Source: Blastococcus_B deserti | Lineage (GTDB): Bacteria; Actinomycetota; Actinomycetes; Mycobacteriales; Geodermatophilaceae | Assembly (NCBI RefSeq): GCF_042682525.1 | Contig: NZ_JBHUHP010000001.1 | Span: 124,001-188,000 of the forward strand | Length of the DNA stretch: 64,000 nucleotides | Reading direction: 5' to 3' | In this document: positions 56,783-64,000 of the stretch, piece after piece | Layout of the letters: each line of letters opens with the position of its first letter | How positions within the stretch are numbered: the stretch's first letter is position 1 | Position numbers and translations under genes: made by a program | The notes under the pieces: generated by a model | What the model was told of the DNA's origin: nothing | The model's database searches: none | What the model saw: the letters and a program-made list of their open reading frames with translations, nothing else

Positions 56783-56800
56783 TTGTGAACCAATTCACAA
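56783..56800. promoter_or_regulatory. perfect Rex operator before menJ-nuo
   Basis: TTGTGAA-CCAA-TTCACAA is an exact match to the Streptomyces Rex consensus. It is 24 nt upstream of the menJ start and about 14 nt downstream of a possible -10 (TAGACT, 56763-56768). Rex bound here would block initiation or elongation into menJ and perhaps nuo when NADH is low. Confidence 0.88.
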
Positions 56801-56824
56801 GTCCGTAGCCTCGAGGAGGTCCCC

Positions 56825-58105
56825 GTGCCCGGCACCGCCACCGCACCACTCGGCGCGCGCGAGCGCGCCGACGTGGTCGTGGTCGGCGCAGGCCCGGCCG
56901 GCGCCACCGCGGGCTGGTGGCTGGCGACGGCGGGAATCGACGTGGTGGTCGTCGAGAAGGCGGCGTTCCCCCGCGAGAAGGTCTGCGGCGATGGGCTCAC
57001 CCCGCGCGGGGTCCGGGCCCTCGAGGACATGGGGGTGGACACCGCCGGGTGGGTCCGCCACAAGGGCCTGCGCGTGCGGGGTGGCGGCCAGGTCGTCGAG
57101 GTCGACTGGCCGCGACTGGCCTCCTGGCCCCACCACAGCCTCGTCTGCCGCCGCAGCGAGCTCGACGCCCGCCTCGCCGGGCACGCGCGGGCGGCCGGCG
57201 CACGGGTGCACACCGGGGTCACGGTCACCGATCCGTTGCTCGACGAGGCCGGCCGGGTGGTCGGCGTGCGCACCCTGACCGGGCCGGACGAGCAGCCCGG
57301 CGAGGTGCGCGCGCCGCTCGTGGTGTCGGCCGAGGGTCTCTCGGGGCGGCTGGCCAAGGCGCTGGGTCTCAGCCGTCGCGCCGACCGACCGCTGGGGGTC
57401 GCCGTCCGGCGTTACGTGCGCAGCCCGCGCACCCACGACGACTACCTCGACATCTCCTTCGACCTGGCCCCCGAGGGTCCGACCGCGTCGGCGATGCCCG
57501 GCTACGGCTGGATCTTCGGGATGGGCGACGGGACGGCGAACGTCGGCTTCGGCCTGCTCGACACGCGGCGCTCCGACGGCAGCGACCACCGCGAGGTGCT
57601 GCGCCGGTGGCTGGACACGTTCCCGGCCGAGGAGGGCCTGGCCGAGGAGCACGCGGTCACTCCCCTGCGGGGCGCGGGGCTGCCCATGGCCCTGCACCGG
57701 CAGCCGGCCTACACCCGCGGGCTGCTGCTCGCCGGCGACGCCGCCGGCGCGGTCAACCCGTTCAACGGCGAGGGCATCAGCTACGCCATGGAGACCGGGC
57801 GGATGGCGGCGGAGACCGCCGCCGACGCGCTGGCCCGCCCGGCAGGACCGGCCCGGGAGGCGGTGCTGCGGCGCTATCCCGAGCGCCTGCGCGCCGCGTA
57901 CGGCCGGCACCACCGGCTGGGTATCGGTTTCCTCGCCCTGCTCAGCCGCCCGGACCTGGTCCGGTTCGCGACGGCGCACGGCTTGAAGCGGCCGGCGCTG
58001 GTGGACGCGGCGCTGCGGCTCATGGGCAACCTGAGCGACGGACGCGACGGCGACCGCGTGGACCGCGCCATCGCCGTCCTCACCCGTCTGGCGCCGGCGG
58101 TCTGA
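56825..58105 (+). CDS. menJ: geranylgeranyl reductase family flavoprotein (MenJ-like)
   Basis: A 426-residue FAD-dependent reductase. The dinucleotide site is DVVVVGAGPAGATAGWWLA, followed by EKAAFPREKVCGDGLTPRGV, the family signature. The second FAD motif is LLLAGDAAGAVNPFNGEGISYAMETG. In mycobacteria the homologue (Rv0561c) saturates one isoprene unit of menaquinone. GTG 56825 has GAGGAGG four to five bases upstream. A perfect Rex box precedes it, which ties quinone tailoring to complex I expression. Confidence 0.9.
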   Translation: MPGTATAPLGARERADVVVVGAGPAGATAGWWLATAGIDVVVVEKAAFPREKVCGDGLTPRGVRALEDMGVDTAGWVRHKGLRVRGGGQVVEVDWPRLASWPHHSLVCRRSELDARLAGHARAAGARVHTGVTVTDPLLDEAGRVVGVRTLTGPDEQPGEVRAPLVVSAEGLSGRLAKALGLSRRADRPLGVAVRRYVRSPRTHDDYLDISFDLAPEGPTASAMPGYGWIFGMGDGTANVGFGLLDTRRSDGSDHREVLRRWLDTFPAEEGLAEEHAVTPLRGAGLPMALHRQPAYTRGLLLAGDAAGAVNPFNGEGISYAMETGRMAAETAADALARPAGPAREAVLRRYPERLRAAYGRHHRLGIGFLALLSRPDLVRFATAHGLKRPALVDAALRLMGNLSDGRDGDRVDRAIAVLTRLAPAV

Positions 58106-58192
58106 CATGACTTGTCACATCTGTATCGACACGCTCCGTGAGCGTTTCGCACCTACCCGGAACGTGATCGTCCTCACCGTAGGGTGCCGCTG

Positions 58193-58555
58193 ATGCTCTC
58201 GAACTACGTCCCGATCGTGGGGCTCTTCGTCCTGGCCGCGGGGTTCGCGCTGTTCTCGGTGACCCTGGCGCCCCACGTCGGGCCGCGCAGGTACAACCGC
58301 GCCAAGCTCGACGCGTACGAGTGCGGGATCGAGCCGGTCCACCAGCCGCTGACCGGCGGCCGCTTCCCGGTCAAGTACTACCTGACCGCGATGCTCTTCA
58401 TCGTCTTCGACATCGAGATCGTCTTCCTCTACCCGTGGGCCGTGCACAACGAGGCACTGGGCGTCTTCGGACTGGTCGAGATGGTCGTCTTCATCGTCAC
58501 CGTCTTCATCGCGTACGCCTACGTCTGGCGGCGCGGTGGGCTCGAGTGGGAGTGA
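58193..58555 (+). CDS. nuoA: NADH-quinone oxidoreductase subunit A
   Basis: NuoA (120 residues) is a three-helix membrane subunit of complex I. ECGIEPVHQPLTGGRFPVKYYL is the conserved loop, followed by MLFIVFDIEIVFLYPWAV. ATG 58193 is chosen because TAGGGT (58180-58185) is 7 nt upstream; GTG 58184 is the alternative. The local promoter suggests nuo can be transcribed separately from menJ. Confidence 0.95.
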   Translation: MLSNYVPIVGLFVLAAGFALFSVTLAPHVGPRRYNRAKLDAYECGIEPVHQPLTGGRFPVKYYLTAMLFIVFDIEIVFLYPWAVHNEALGVFGLVEMVVFIVTVFIAYAYVWRRGGLEWE

Positions 58556-58566
58556 CAGGAGTTCAC

Positions 58567-59259
58567 ATGGGACTCGAGGAGAAGCTGCCCAGCGGCGTCC
58601 TGCTGACCAGCGTGGAGAAGCTGGTCAACTGGACCCGCAAGTCGTCGCTGTGGCCGGCGACGTTCGGCCTGGCCTGCTGCGCCATCGAGATGATGGCGTC
58701 CGGTGCCGGTCGCTACGACCTGGCCCGCTTCGGCATGGAGGTGTTCCGGGCGTCGCCCCGGCAGGCCGACCTGATGATCGTCGCCGGCCGCGTCAGCCAG
58801 AAGATGGCGCCGGTCCTGCGGCAGATCTACGACCAGATGCCCGAGCCGCGCTGGGTGCTGGCGATGGGCGTGTGCGCCAGCTCCGGCGGCATGTTCAACA
58901 ACTACGCGATCGTGCAGGGCGTCGACCACATCGTCCCCGTGGACATGTACCTGCCGGGTTGCCCGCCGCGGCCGGAGATGCTCATGGACGCGATCCTCAA
59001 GCTCCACCACAAGATCCAGCACGAGCCCCTCGGCGAGAAGCGGGCGCGGCAGCTCGAGCGGGAACGCGAGGAGGGCCGCGCCGAGGACCTTCTGGTCGAG
59101 ATGCCCTCGACGGTGCGCGTGGACAAGGCGGCGCGGCGTGCCTACGAGCAGGCCGCGGCCGAGGGGCGCGCCGGCCAGTTCGCCATCGAGCAGCGCGGCG
59201 GCAACGCCGTCCTCCTCCCCGGCGAGCGCCCGACCGGCCTCGGCAAGGCATGGCGATGA
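58567..59259 (+). CDS. nuoB: NADH-quinone oxidoreductase subunit B
   Basis: NuoB (230 residues) carries the N2 [4Fe-4S] cluster near the quinone site. The ligands are C37-C38 (GLACCAIEMM), C103 (MGVCASSGG) and C132 (LPGCPPRPE). A C-terminal extension of about 65 residues, charged and helical, is longer than in E. coli, as in other actinobacteria. AGGAG precedes ATG 58567. Confidence 0.96.
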   Translation: MGLEEKLPSGVLLTSVEKLVNWTRKSSLWPATFGLACCAIEMMASGAGRYDLARFGMEVFRASPRQADLMIVAGRVSQKMAPVLRQIYDQMPEPRWVLAMGVCASSGGMFNNYAIVQGVDHIVPVDMYLPGCPPRPEMLMDAILKLHHKIQHEPLGEKRARQLEREREEGRAEDLLVEMPSTVRVDKAARRAYEQAAAEGRAGQFAIEQRGGNAVLLPGERPTGLGKAWR

Positions 59260-59296
59260 ACGGCCAGAAGGCCATGAGTTCCCCGGCGGAGCTGCG

Positions 59297-60046
59297 ATGA
59301 GCAACGACGGTGGTGCGGTCGTCCCCGGCCGCGAGGAGGCGGGGTACGACGCCAGCACCGCGCGGAGCGGGGGGTTCCGGAAGGGCGCGTTCGGGGTCAG
59401 CGGGAGCGGCGACACCTCCGGCTTCGGCGGGCTGGTGCGCGTCGAGCCCGGCGGCGCGGTCGCTCTGCACTCGACGGAGCGGCCCTACGGGGGGTACTTC
59501 GACGAGGTCACCGACGCGCTCATCGAGGCCGTCGGCGAGGCCACGTACGCCGCGGCCGTCCAGCGGGTGCTCGTCGACCGCGGCGAGATCACCTACTTCG
59601 TGGCGCGGGAGCACCTGCCGACCCTCGTCCAGGCGCTCCGGGACGACGAGGCGCTCCGCTTCGAGCTCTGCAGCAGCGTCTCCGGGGTCGACTACCTCGA
59701 CAGCGGCGGGCCGGTGACCACGCCCGACCGCCCGCGGCTGCACGTCGTCTACCACCTGACGTCCATGACCTACCGGCGCCGGATCCGGCTGGAGGTCGCC
59801 GTCACCGCCGGGGACCCCCACGTGCCCTCGATCACCGGGACGTATCCGACGGCGGACTGGCACGAGCGGGAGACGTGGGACATGTTCGGCGTCGTCTTCG
59901 ACGGCCACCCGGCGCTGACCCGGATCCTCATGCCCGACGACTGGGACGGGCACCCGCAGCGCAAGGACTACCCGCTCGGTGGCATCCCCGTCGAGTACCA
60001 CGGCGCCACGATCCCTCCGCCCGACACGCGACGGGCCTACCGGTGA
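59297..60046 (+). CDS. nuoC: NADH-quinone oxidoreductase subunit C
   Basis: NuoC (249 residues) is the 30-kDa peripheral-arm subunit. The signature is TADWHERETWDMFGVVFDGHP followed by RILMPDDWDGHPQRKDYPLGG. The first about 75 residues are Gly-rich and variable. ATG 59297 is the likely start, 37 bp after nuoB. It is not fused to nuoD. Confidence 0.95.
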   Translation: MSNDGGAVVPGREEAGYDASTARSGGFRKGAFGVSGSGDTSGFGGLVRVEPGGAVALHSTERPYGGYFDEVTDALIEAVGEATYAAAVQRVLVDRGEITYFVAREHLPTLVQALRDDEALRFELCSSVSGVDYLDSGGPVTTPDRPRLHVVYHLTSMTYRRRIRLEVAVTAGDPHVPSITGTYPTADWHERETWDMFGVVFDGHPALTRILMPDDWDGHPQRKDYPLGGIPVEYHGATIPPPDTRRAYR

Positions 60047-60074
60047 GGGTCGAGCAGATGAGGAGCGCCCACCG

Positions 60075-61406
60075 ATGAGCACCACCTACAACGAGGCCGA
60101 CCCGTACGCCGGCTCGCGCGAGACCACCGAGGGCCGCGTCTACACGGTCACCGGAGGGGACTGGGACCTCGTCCTCGGCGGTGACCTCCACGGCGAGGAG
60201 CGCCTCGTCGTCAACATGGGGCCGCAGCACCCGTCCACCCACGGCGTCCTCCGGCTGATCCTCGATCTTGAGGGCGAGACGGTCACCAAGGCACGGGTCG
60301 CCATCGGCTACCTGCACACCGGCATCGAGAAGAACACCGAGTACCGCAACTGGACCCAGGGCACGACCTTCGTGACCCGCATGGACTACCTGTCCCCGCT
60401 GTTCAACGAGGCCGCCTACTGCATGGCGGTCGAGAAGCTGCTCGGCATCGAGGTGCCGCAGCGCGCGCGGACGATCCGGGTGCTGGTCATGGAGATCAAC
60501 CGGATCGCCTCGCACCTCGTGGGCCTGGCCACCGGCGGCATGGAACTGGGCGCGCTCACCGCCATGACCAACGGCTTCCGCGAGCGGGAGATGTGCCTCG
60601 ACCTGCTCGAGGAGATCACCGGCCTGCGGATGAACCACGCCTACATCCGCCCGGGCGGTCTGGCGCAGGACCTGCCCGAGGGCGCGGTCGAGCACATCCG
60701 CGAGTTCCTGGAGGTCATGCCGAAGCGGGTGGCCGACTACCACCGGCTGCTCACCGGCCAGCCGATCTGGCAGCGCCGGCTCAAGGACGTCGGCTACCTG
60801 GACGTGACCGGCTGCCTGGCCCTGGGCGTCACCGGCCCGGTCCTGCGCTCCGCCGGCCTGCCGTGGGACCTGCGCAAGGTCGAGCCGTACCTGGGCTACG
60901 AGACCTACGACTTCGAGGTGCCGACCGCGGACACCGCCGATGCCTGGGGTCGCTACCTGGTCCGGATGGCCGAGATCAACGAGTCGCTGAAGCTCATCGG
61001 CCAGGCGCTGGACCGGCTCGAGCCCGGCCCGGTCATGGTCGAGGACAAGAAGATCGCCTGGCCGGCGCAGCTGTCCCTCGGTCCCGACGGCATGGGCAAT
61101 TCGCTCGACCACGTGAAGCACATCATGGGCCAGTCGATGGAGGCCCTGATCCACCACTTCAAGCTGGTCACCGAGGGCTTCCGGGTGCCCGCCGGCCAGG
61201 TGTACGTGCCGATCGAGTCACCCCGCGGTGAGCTCGGCTACCACGTCGTCAGCGACGGCAGCACCCGGCCGTGGCGGGTCCACGTGCGCGACCCCAGCTT
61301 CGTCAACCTGCAGGCCACGGCGGCGATGAGCGAGGGCGGCATGATCGCCGACGTCATCGCGGCCATCGCATCGATCGACCCCGTCATGGGTGGAGTGGAT
61401 CGCTGA
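60075..61406 (+). CDS. nuoD: NADH-quinone oxidoreductase subunit D
   Basis: NuoD (443 residues) forms the quinone pocket with NuoB. NMGPQHPSTHGVLRL holds the quinone-site His, GYLHTGIEKNTEYRNW follows, and ESPRGELGYHVVSDG is near the end. GAGGAG (60058-60063) lies upstream of ATG 60075. The stop overlaps nuoE (TGATG). Confidence 0.96.
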   Translation: MSTTYNEADPYAGSRETTEGRVYTVTGGDWDLVLGGDLHGEERLVVNMGPQHPSTHGVLRLILDLEGETVTKARVAIGYLHTGIEKNTEYRNWTQGTTFVTRMDYLSPLFNEAAYCMAVEKLLGIEVPQRARTIRVLVMEINRIASHLVGLATGGMELGALTAMTNGFREREMCLDLLEEITGLRMNHAYIRPGGLAQDLPEGAVEHIREFLEVMPKRVADYHRLLTGQPIWQRRLKDVGYLDVTGCLALGVTGPVLRSAGLPWDLRKVEPYLGYETYDFEVPTADTADAWGRYLVRMAEINESLKLIGQALDRLEPGPVMVEDKKIAWPAQLSLGPDGMGNSLDHVKHIMGQSMEALIHHFKLVTEGFRVPAGQVYVPIESPRGELGYHVVSDGSTRPWRVHVRDPSFVNLQATAAMSEGGMIADVIAAIASIDPVMGGVDR

Positions 61407-62461
61407 TGAGTGCACTTCCCGGATCGCCCGAAGCGACCGCGGTCACCGGCCTGGACTCCTCGCCGGTGGACGTGGAGGCCCTCGCGGACGTGCCGCCGCT
61501 GCCGGAGCAGGCGAGGGAGGAGGCGCGCGAGATCATCGCCCGCTACCCGGTGCCCCGCTCCGCGCTGCTGCCGATGCTGCACCTGGTGCAGAGCTACCAG
61601 GGCTACGTCACGCCGGAGGGCGTCGCGCTGTGCGCCGAGGAGCTCGGCCTCACCAAGGCCGAGGTCGGCGCCGTCGCGACCTTCTACACGATGTACAAGC
61701 GCAAGCCCACCGGCCGGCACCTGGTCAGCGTGTGCACCAACACGCTGTGCGCCGTCCTCGGCGGCCAGCGGATCATGGACGCGCTCAGTGCCGACCTCGG
61801 CGTCCACCACGACGAGACGGCCGCCGACGGCTCGATCACCCTCGAGCACGCCGAGTGCCTGGCCGCCTGCGACTACGCCCCGGTGGTCACCGTCGACTAC
61901 GAGTTCTACGACCAGCAGGACGTCGAGAGCGCCCGCGCGCTGGTGGCGGCGCTGCGCCGCGGCGAGAAGCCGCACCCGACGCGCGGTGCCCCGCTCACCG
62001 ACTTCCGGGGCGTCTCCCGGCAGCTGGCCGGCTTCTCGCAGTACGAGGACCCCTACGACATGGCCGCCGCCGTCGACGCGCCGGGTCAGCTGGAGCCGAC
62101 CCTCCGGGGCCTGCGGCTGGCCGAGGAGCGCGGGGAGTCGGCGCCGCCGATGCCGCGTCCGTCCCGGCCGGCCGCCGACACCGGGGAACCCCGGGAGACC
62201 GTCCGGCCCTCCGGGGCAACGGGCGAGACCCCCGGGAAGGAGGCGGCCGACGCGCGGGTGGCCGCGGCCGACACCCCCGCCGAGAAGGCCGGCGCCGCCG
62301 GCTCCCACCCCGACGCGCCCGAGCCGGCCGGACGACGGCTGGCCGACGGCCGCGAGGGCACCGACACCCCCGCGGGGACCGAGCCGGGCACCAGTGGCCA
62401 GGGCCCCGCCGGCGCGCCCCGCACCATCGAGGGCCGGACCACCCCGAAGCGGAAGGGCTGA
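61406..62461 (+). CDS. nuoE: NADH-quinone oxidoreductase subunit E with long disordered tail
   Basis: NuoE (351 residues) binds the N1a [2Fe-2S] cluster. The four ligands are C110, C115, C151 and C155 (VCTNTLC and ECLAACDYAP). The normal domain ends near residue 205. About 145 further residues form an Ala/Pro/Glu/Gly-rich tail without predicted structure, ending TTPKRKG. Such a tail is absent from E. coli NuoE (about 166 residues). It might interact with other complex I parts or be dispensable. Confidence 0.95.
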   Translation: MSALPGSPEATAVTGLDSSPVDVEALADVPPLPEQAREEAREIIARYPVPRSALLPMLHLVQSYQGYVTPEGVALCAEELGLTKAEVGAVATFYTMYKRKPTGRHLVSVCTNTLCAVLGGQRIMDALSADLGVHHDETAADGSITLEHAECLAACDYAPVVTVDYEFYDQQDVESARALVAALRRGEKPHPTRGAPLTDFRGVSRQLAGFSQYEDPYDMAAAVDAPGQLEPTLRGLRLAEERGESAPPMPRPSRPAADTGEPRETVRPSGATGETPGKEAADARVAAADTPAEKAGAAGSHPDAPEPAGRRLADGREGTDTPAGTEPGTSGQGPAGAPRTIEGRTTPKRKG

Positions 62462-62464
62462 GCG

Positions 62465-63793
62465 ATGCCCCTCACTCCTGTCCTCACCACCCGCTGGGGC
62501 GCGGACAAGTCCTGGCGGCTGAAGACCTACGAGCGGCTCGAGGGCTACGCGGCCCTGCGGACGGCGCTGTCGATGGCGCCCGACGAGCTGGTCACGCTGG
62601 TCAAGGACTCGGGCCTGCGCGGCCGCGGCGGCGCCGGCTTCCCGACCGGCATGAAGTGGAGCTTCATCCCGCAGCCCAAGCCGGGCGAGACCCCGACCGG
62701 CCCGGCCGCGATGCCCAAGTACCTCGTGGTCAACGCCGACGAGGGGGAGCCGGGCACCTGCAAGGACCTGCCGCTGATGATGGCCGACCCGCACTCGCTG
62801 GTCGAGGGCGTGATCATCTCGGCCTACGCGATCCGCTCGCACCTGGCGGTCATCTACGTCCGTGGGGAGGCCGTGCACGCGCACCGCCGGCTGATGTCCG
62901 CCGTCGAGGAGGCCTACGCCGCGGGCTACCTCGGCACGGACATCCTCGGCTCCGGCTACGACCTCGAGCTGATCGTGCACGCCGGTGCCGGCGCCTACAT
63001 CTGCGGCGAGGAGACGGCGCTGCTCGACTCCCTCGAGGGCTATCGCGGCCAGCCCCGGCTCAAGCCGCCGTTCCCGGCGGTCGCCGGGCTGTACGGGGCG
63101 CCGACGGTCATCAACAACGTCGAGACGCTGGCCAGCGTGCCGTTCGTCGTCCGCGGCGGCGCCGACTGGTTCAAGGAGTTCGGCCCGGAGAAGTCGCCGG
63201 GACCCAAGATCTACTCGCTGTCCGGTCGCGTGGTCCGGCCGGGCCAGTACGAGGCCCCCATGGGGACGACGATGCGCGAGCTGCTGGAGATGGCCGGGGG
63301 TGTCCGACCTGGGCACGAGCTGAAGTTCTGGACGCCGGGCGGGTCGTCGACGCCGTACTTCACCGCCGAGCACCTCGACGTCCCGCTGGACTTCGACTCG
63401 GTGGCGGCCGCGGGCTCCATGCTCGGCACCACCGCGCTCATGGTGTTCGACGAGACCGACTCGATCGTCGAGGCGACCCTGCGGTTCACCGAGTTCTACG
63501 CGCACGAGAGCTGCGGCAAGTGCACCCCCTGCCGCGAGGGCACCTACTGGCTGGTGCAGATCCTGGAGCGGATCGCGCACGGCCGGGGCACCGCGGCCGA
63601 CCTCGACCTGCTGCTCGACACCTGCGACAACATCCTCGGCCGATCGTTCTGCGCCCTGGGTGACGGCGCCACGAGCTGCATCTCCAGCTCGCTGAAGTAC
63701 TTCAAGGACGACTACGTCGCCCTGCTGCCGCCCGAGGAGCAGGCCCGGCTCGGTCGCAGCCTCCGCATCGAGCCCGTCGGAGTGGCCTCGTGA
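62465..63793 (+). CDS. nuoF: NADH-quinone oxidoreductase subunit F
   Basis: NuoF (442 residues) oxidises NADH with FMN and passes electrons to cluster N3. GLRGRGGAGFPTGMKW is the NADH/FMN site, GAGAYICGEETALLDSLEG follows, and the [4Fe-4S] ligands are C350, C353, C356 (SCGKCTPCREGT) and C396 (RSFCALGDGA). ATG 62465 starts 3 bp after nuoE. Confidence 0.97.
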   Translation: MPLTPVLTTRWGADKSWRLKTYERLEGYAALRTALSMAPDELVTLVKDSGLRGRGGAGFPTGMKWSFIPQPKPGETPTGPAAMPKYLVVNADEGEPGTCKDLPLMMADPHSLVEGVIISAYAIRSHLAVIYVRGEAVHAHRRLMSAVEEAYAAGYLGTDILGSGYDLELIVHAGAGAYICGEETALLDSLEGYRGQPRLKPPFPAVAGLYGAPTVINNVETLASVPFVVRGGADWFKEFGPEKSPGPKIYSLSGRVVRPGQYEAPMGTTMRELLEMAGGVRPGHELKFWTPGGSSTPYFTAEHLDVPLDFDSVAAAGSMLGTTALMVFDETDSIVEATLRFTEFYAHESCGKCTPCREGTYWLVQILERIAHGRGTAADLDLLLDTCDNILGRSFCALGDGATSCISSSLKYFKDDYVALLPPEEQARLGRSLRIEPVGVAS

Positions 63794-64000
63794 CTCTCGC
63801 GAACCCGACCCCTGCGCCCGCGGTGCCGCCGGGCACCCCCGGTCCGCACACGCCGCCGGACGCCGTCCACTGCACCATCGACGGCTTCGACGTCGCCGTG
63901 CCCAAGGGGACGTTGATCATCCGCGCGGCCGAGCAGGTCGGCGTCTTCATCCCGCGGTTCTGCGACCACCCGCTGCTCGAGCCGGTCGGCGCCTGCCGGC
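63790..64000 (+). CDS. nuoG: NADH-quinone oxidoreductase subunit G, 5' part
   Basis: The first 70 codons of NuoG, from GTG 63790 (overlapping nuoF by GTGA) to the window edge. After a Pro-rich lead of about 22 residues the ferredoxin-like [2Fe-2S] domain begins with CTIDGFDVAVPKGTLIIRAAEQVG. The first cluster Cys comes after it (IPRFCDHP), and the next is in PVGACR. The rest lies outside. Confidence 0.93.
   Translation, partial: MTLANPTPAPAVPPGTPGPHTPPDAVHCTIDGFDVAVPKGTLIIRAAEQVGVFIPRFCDHPLLEPVGACR

Noticed and set aside
58105..58192. Rex operator directly before nuoA
   Set aside because: CTTGTCACATC near 58113 only vaguely resembles half a site; the second half is missing.
1..64000. tRNA, rRNA, prophage, transposase or integrase genes
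   Set aside because: None could be recognised on either strand; gene content is continuous housekeeping.

Overview
The window is one contiguous stretch of very GC-rich chromosome with short intergenic gaps, many 4-base start/stop overlaps and frequent GTG starts. It carries mycothiol (mshA), mycobacterial-type SenX3/RegX3, a sigma-BldN homologue, bS22, menaquinone and actinobacterial complex I genes. This points to a non-pathogenic actinobacterium, most likely the Geodermatophilaceae (Geodermatophilus, Blastococcus or Modestobacter). The family is inferred from protein flavour and gene order, not from a database search. I found no tRNA, rRNA, CRISPR, insertion sequence or prophage.

Layout. 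1-8.6 kb: the 3' end of a BKACE gene, an RsiG-type c-di-GMP-responsive anti-sigma gene, an asparaginase, an XRE regulator with an HbhA-like protein and DUF2516 (the order of M. tuberculosis Rv0474-Rv0476), a macrodomain gene, two methyltransferase-fold proteins, murB and an SDR. 8.6-20.3 kb: mshA, YbjN, an MFS exporter, gpmA, phoU facing senX3-regX3, a GlxA-type regulator, ppx and a membrane protein. 20.3-30.6 kb: proC and a degenerate proline-dehydrogenase-like gene, an excisionase-type DNA-binding protein, bS22, a GalE2-like epimerase and acyltransferase, a HAD phosphatase, sigma-BldN with a probable RsbN-type anti-sigma, an acyl-CoA ligase and a glutaredoxin. 30.6-38.2 kb: rex-hemACDB-hemL. 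38.2-42.8 kb: system II cytochrome c maturation (TlpA/ResA, CcdA, ResB, CcsB). 42.8-47.1 kb: an accessory-looking stretch with an Lrp regulator, an 18-bp tandem array, DUF4229 and an unusual PLP alpha-oxoamine synthase/GNAT fusion. 47.2-55.3 kb: menaquinone genes menA, E, C, D, F and G around two exported proteins. 55.3-64 kb: a frameshifted nucleotidyltransferase relic, a 50-residue proline microgene, a phosphoribosyltransferase, a geranylgeranyl reductase (MenJ type) and nuoA to the start of nuoG.

How it fits together. Most of the window serves the aerobic respiratory chain: heme, cytochrome c assembly, menaquinone and complex I. The redox sensor Rex is encoded at the head of the hem operon. 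A near-consensus Rex site overlaps its promoter, and a perfect 18-bp Rex operator lies in front of the menJ-nuo block. A second theme is Streptomyces-type developmental control (RsiG, sigma-BldN/RsbN, a BldC-like protein).

Sequence signals worth noting: at least a dozen genes have a TANNNT -10 hexamer 6-8 nt before the start codon and so look leaderless; a family of four hairpin repeats begins directly at stop codons; and there are several unexplained palindromes. A 31-base run of N (38182-38212) hides the end of hemL.
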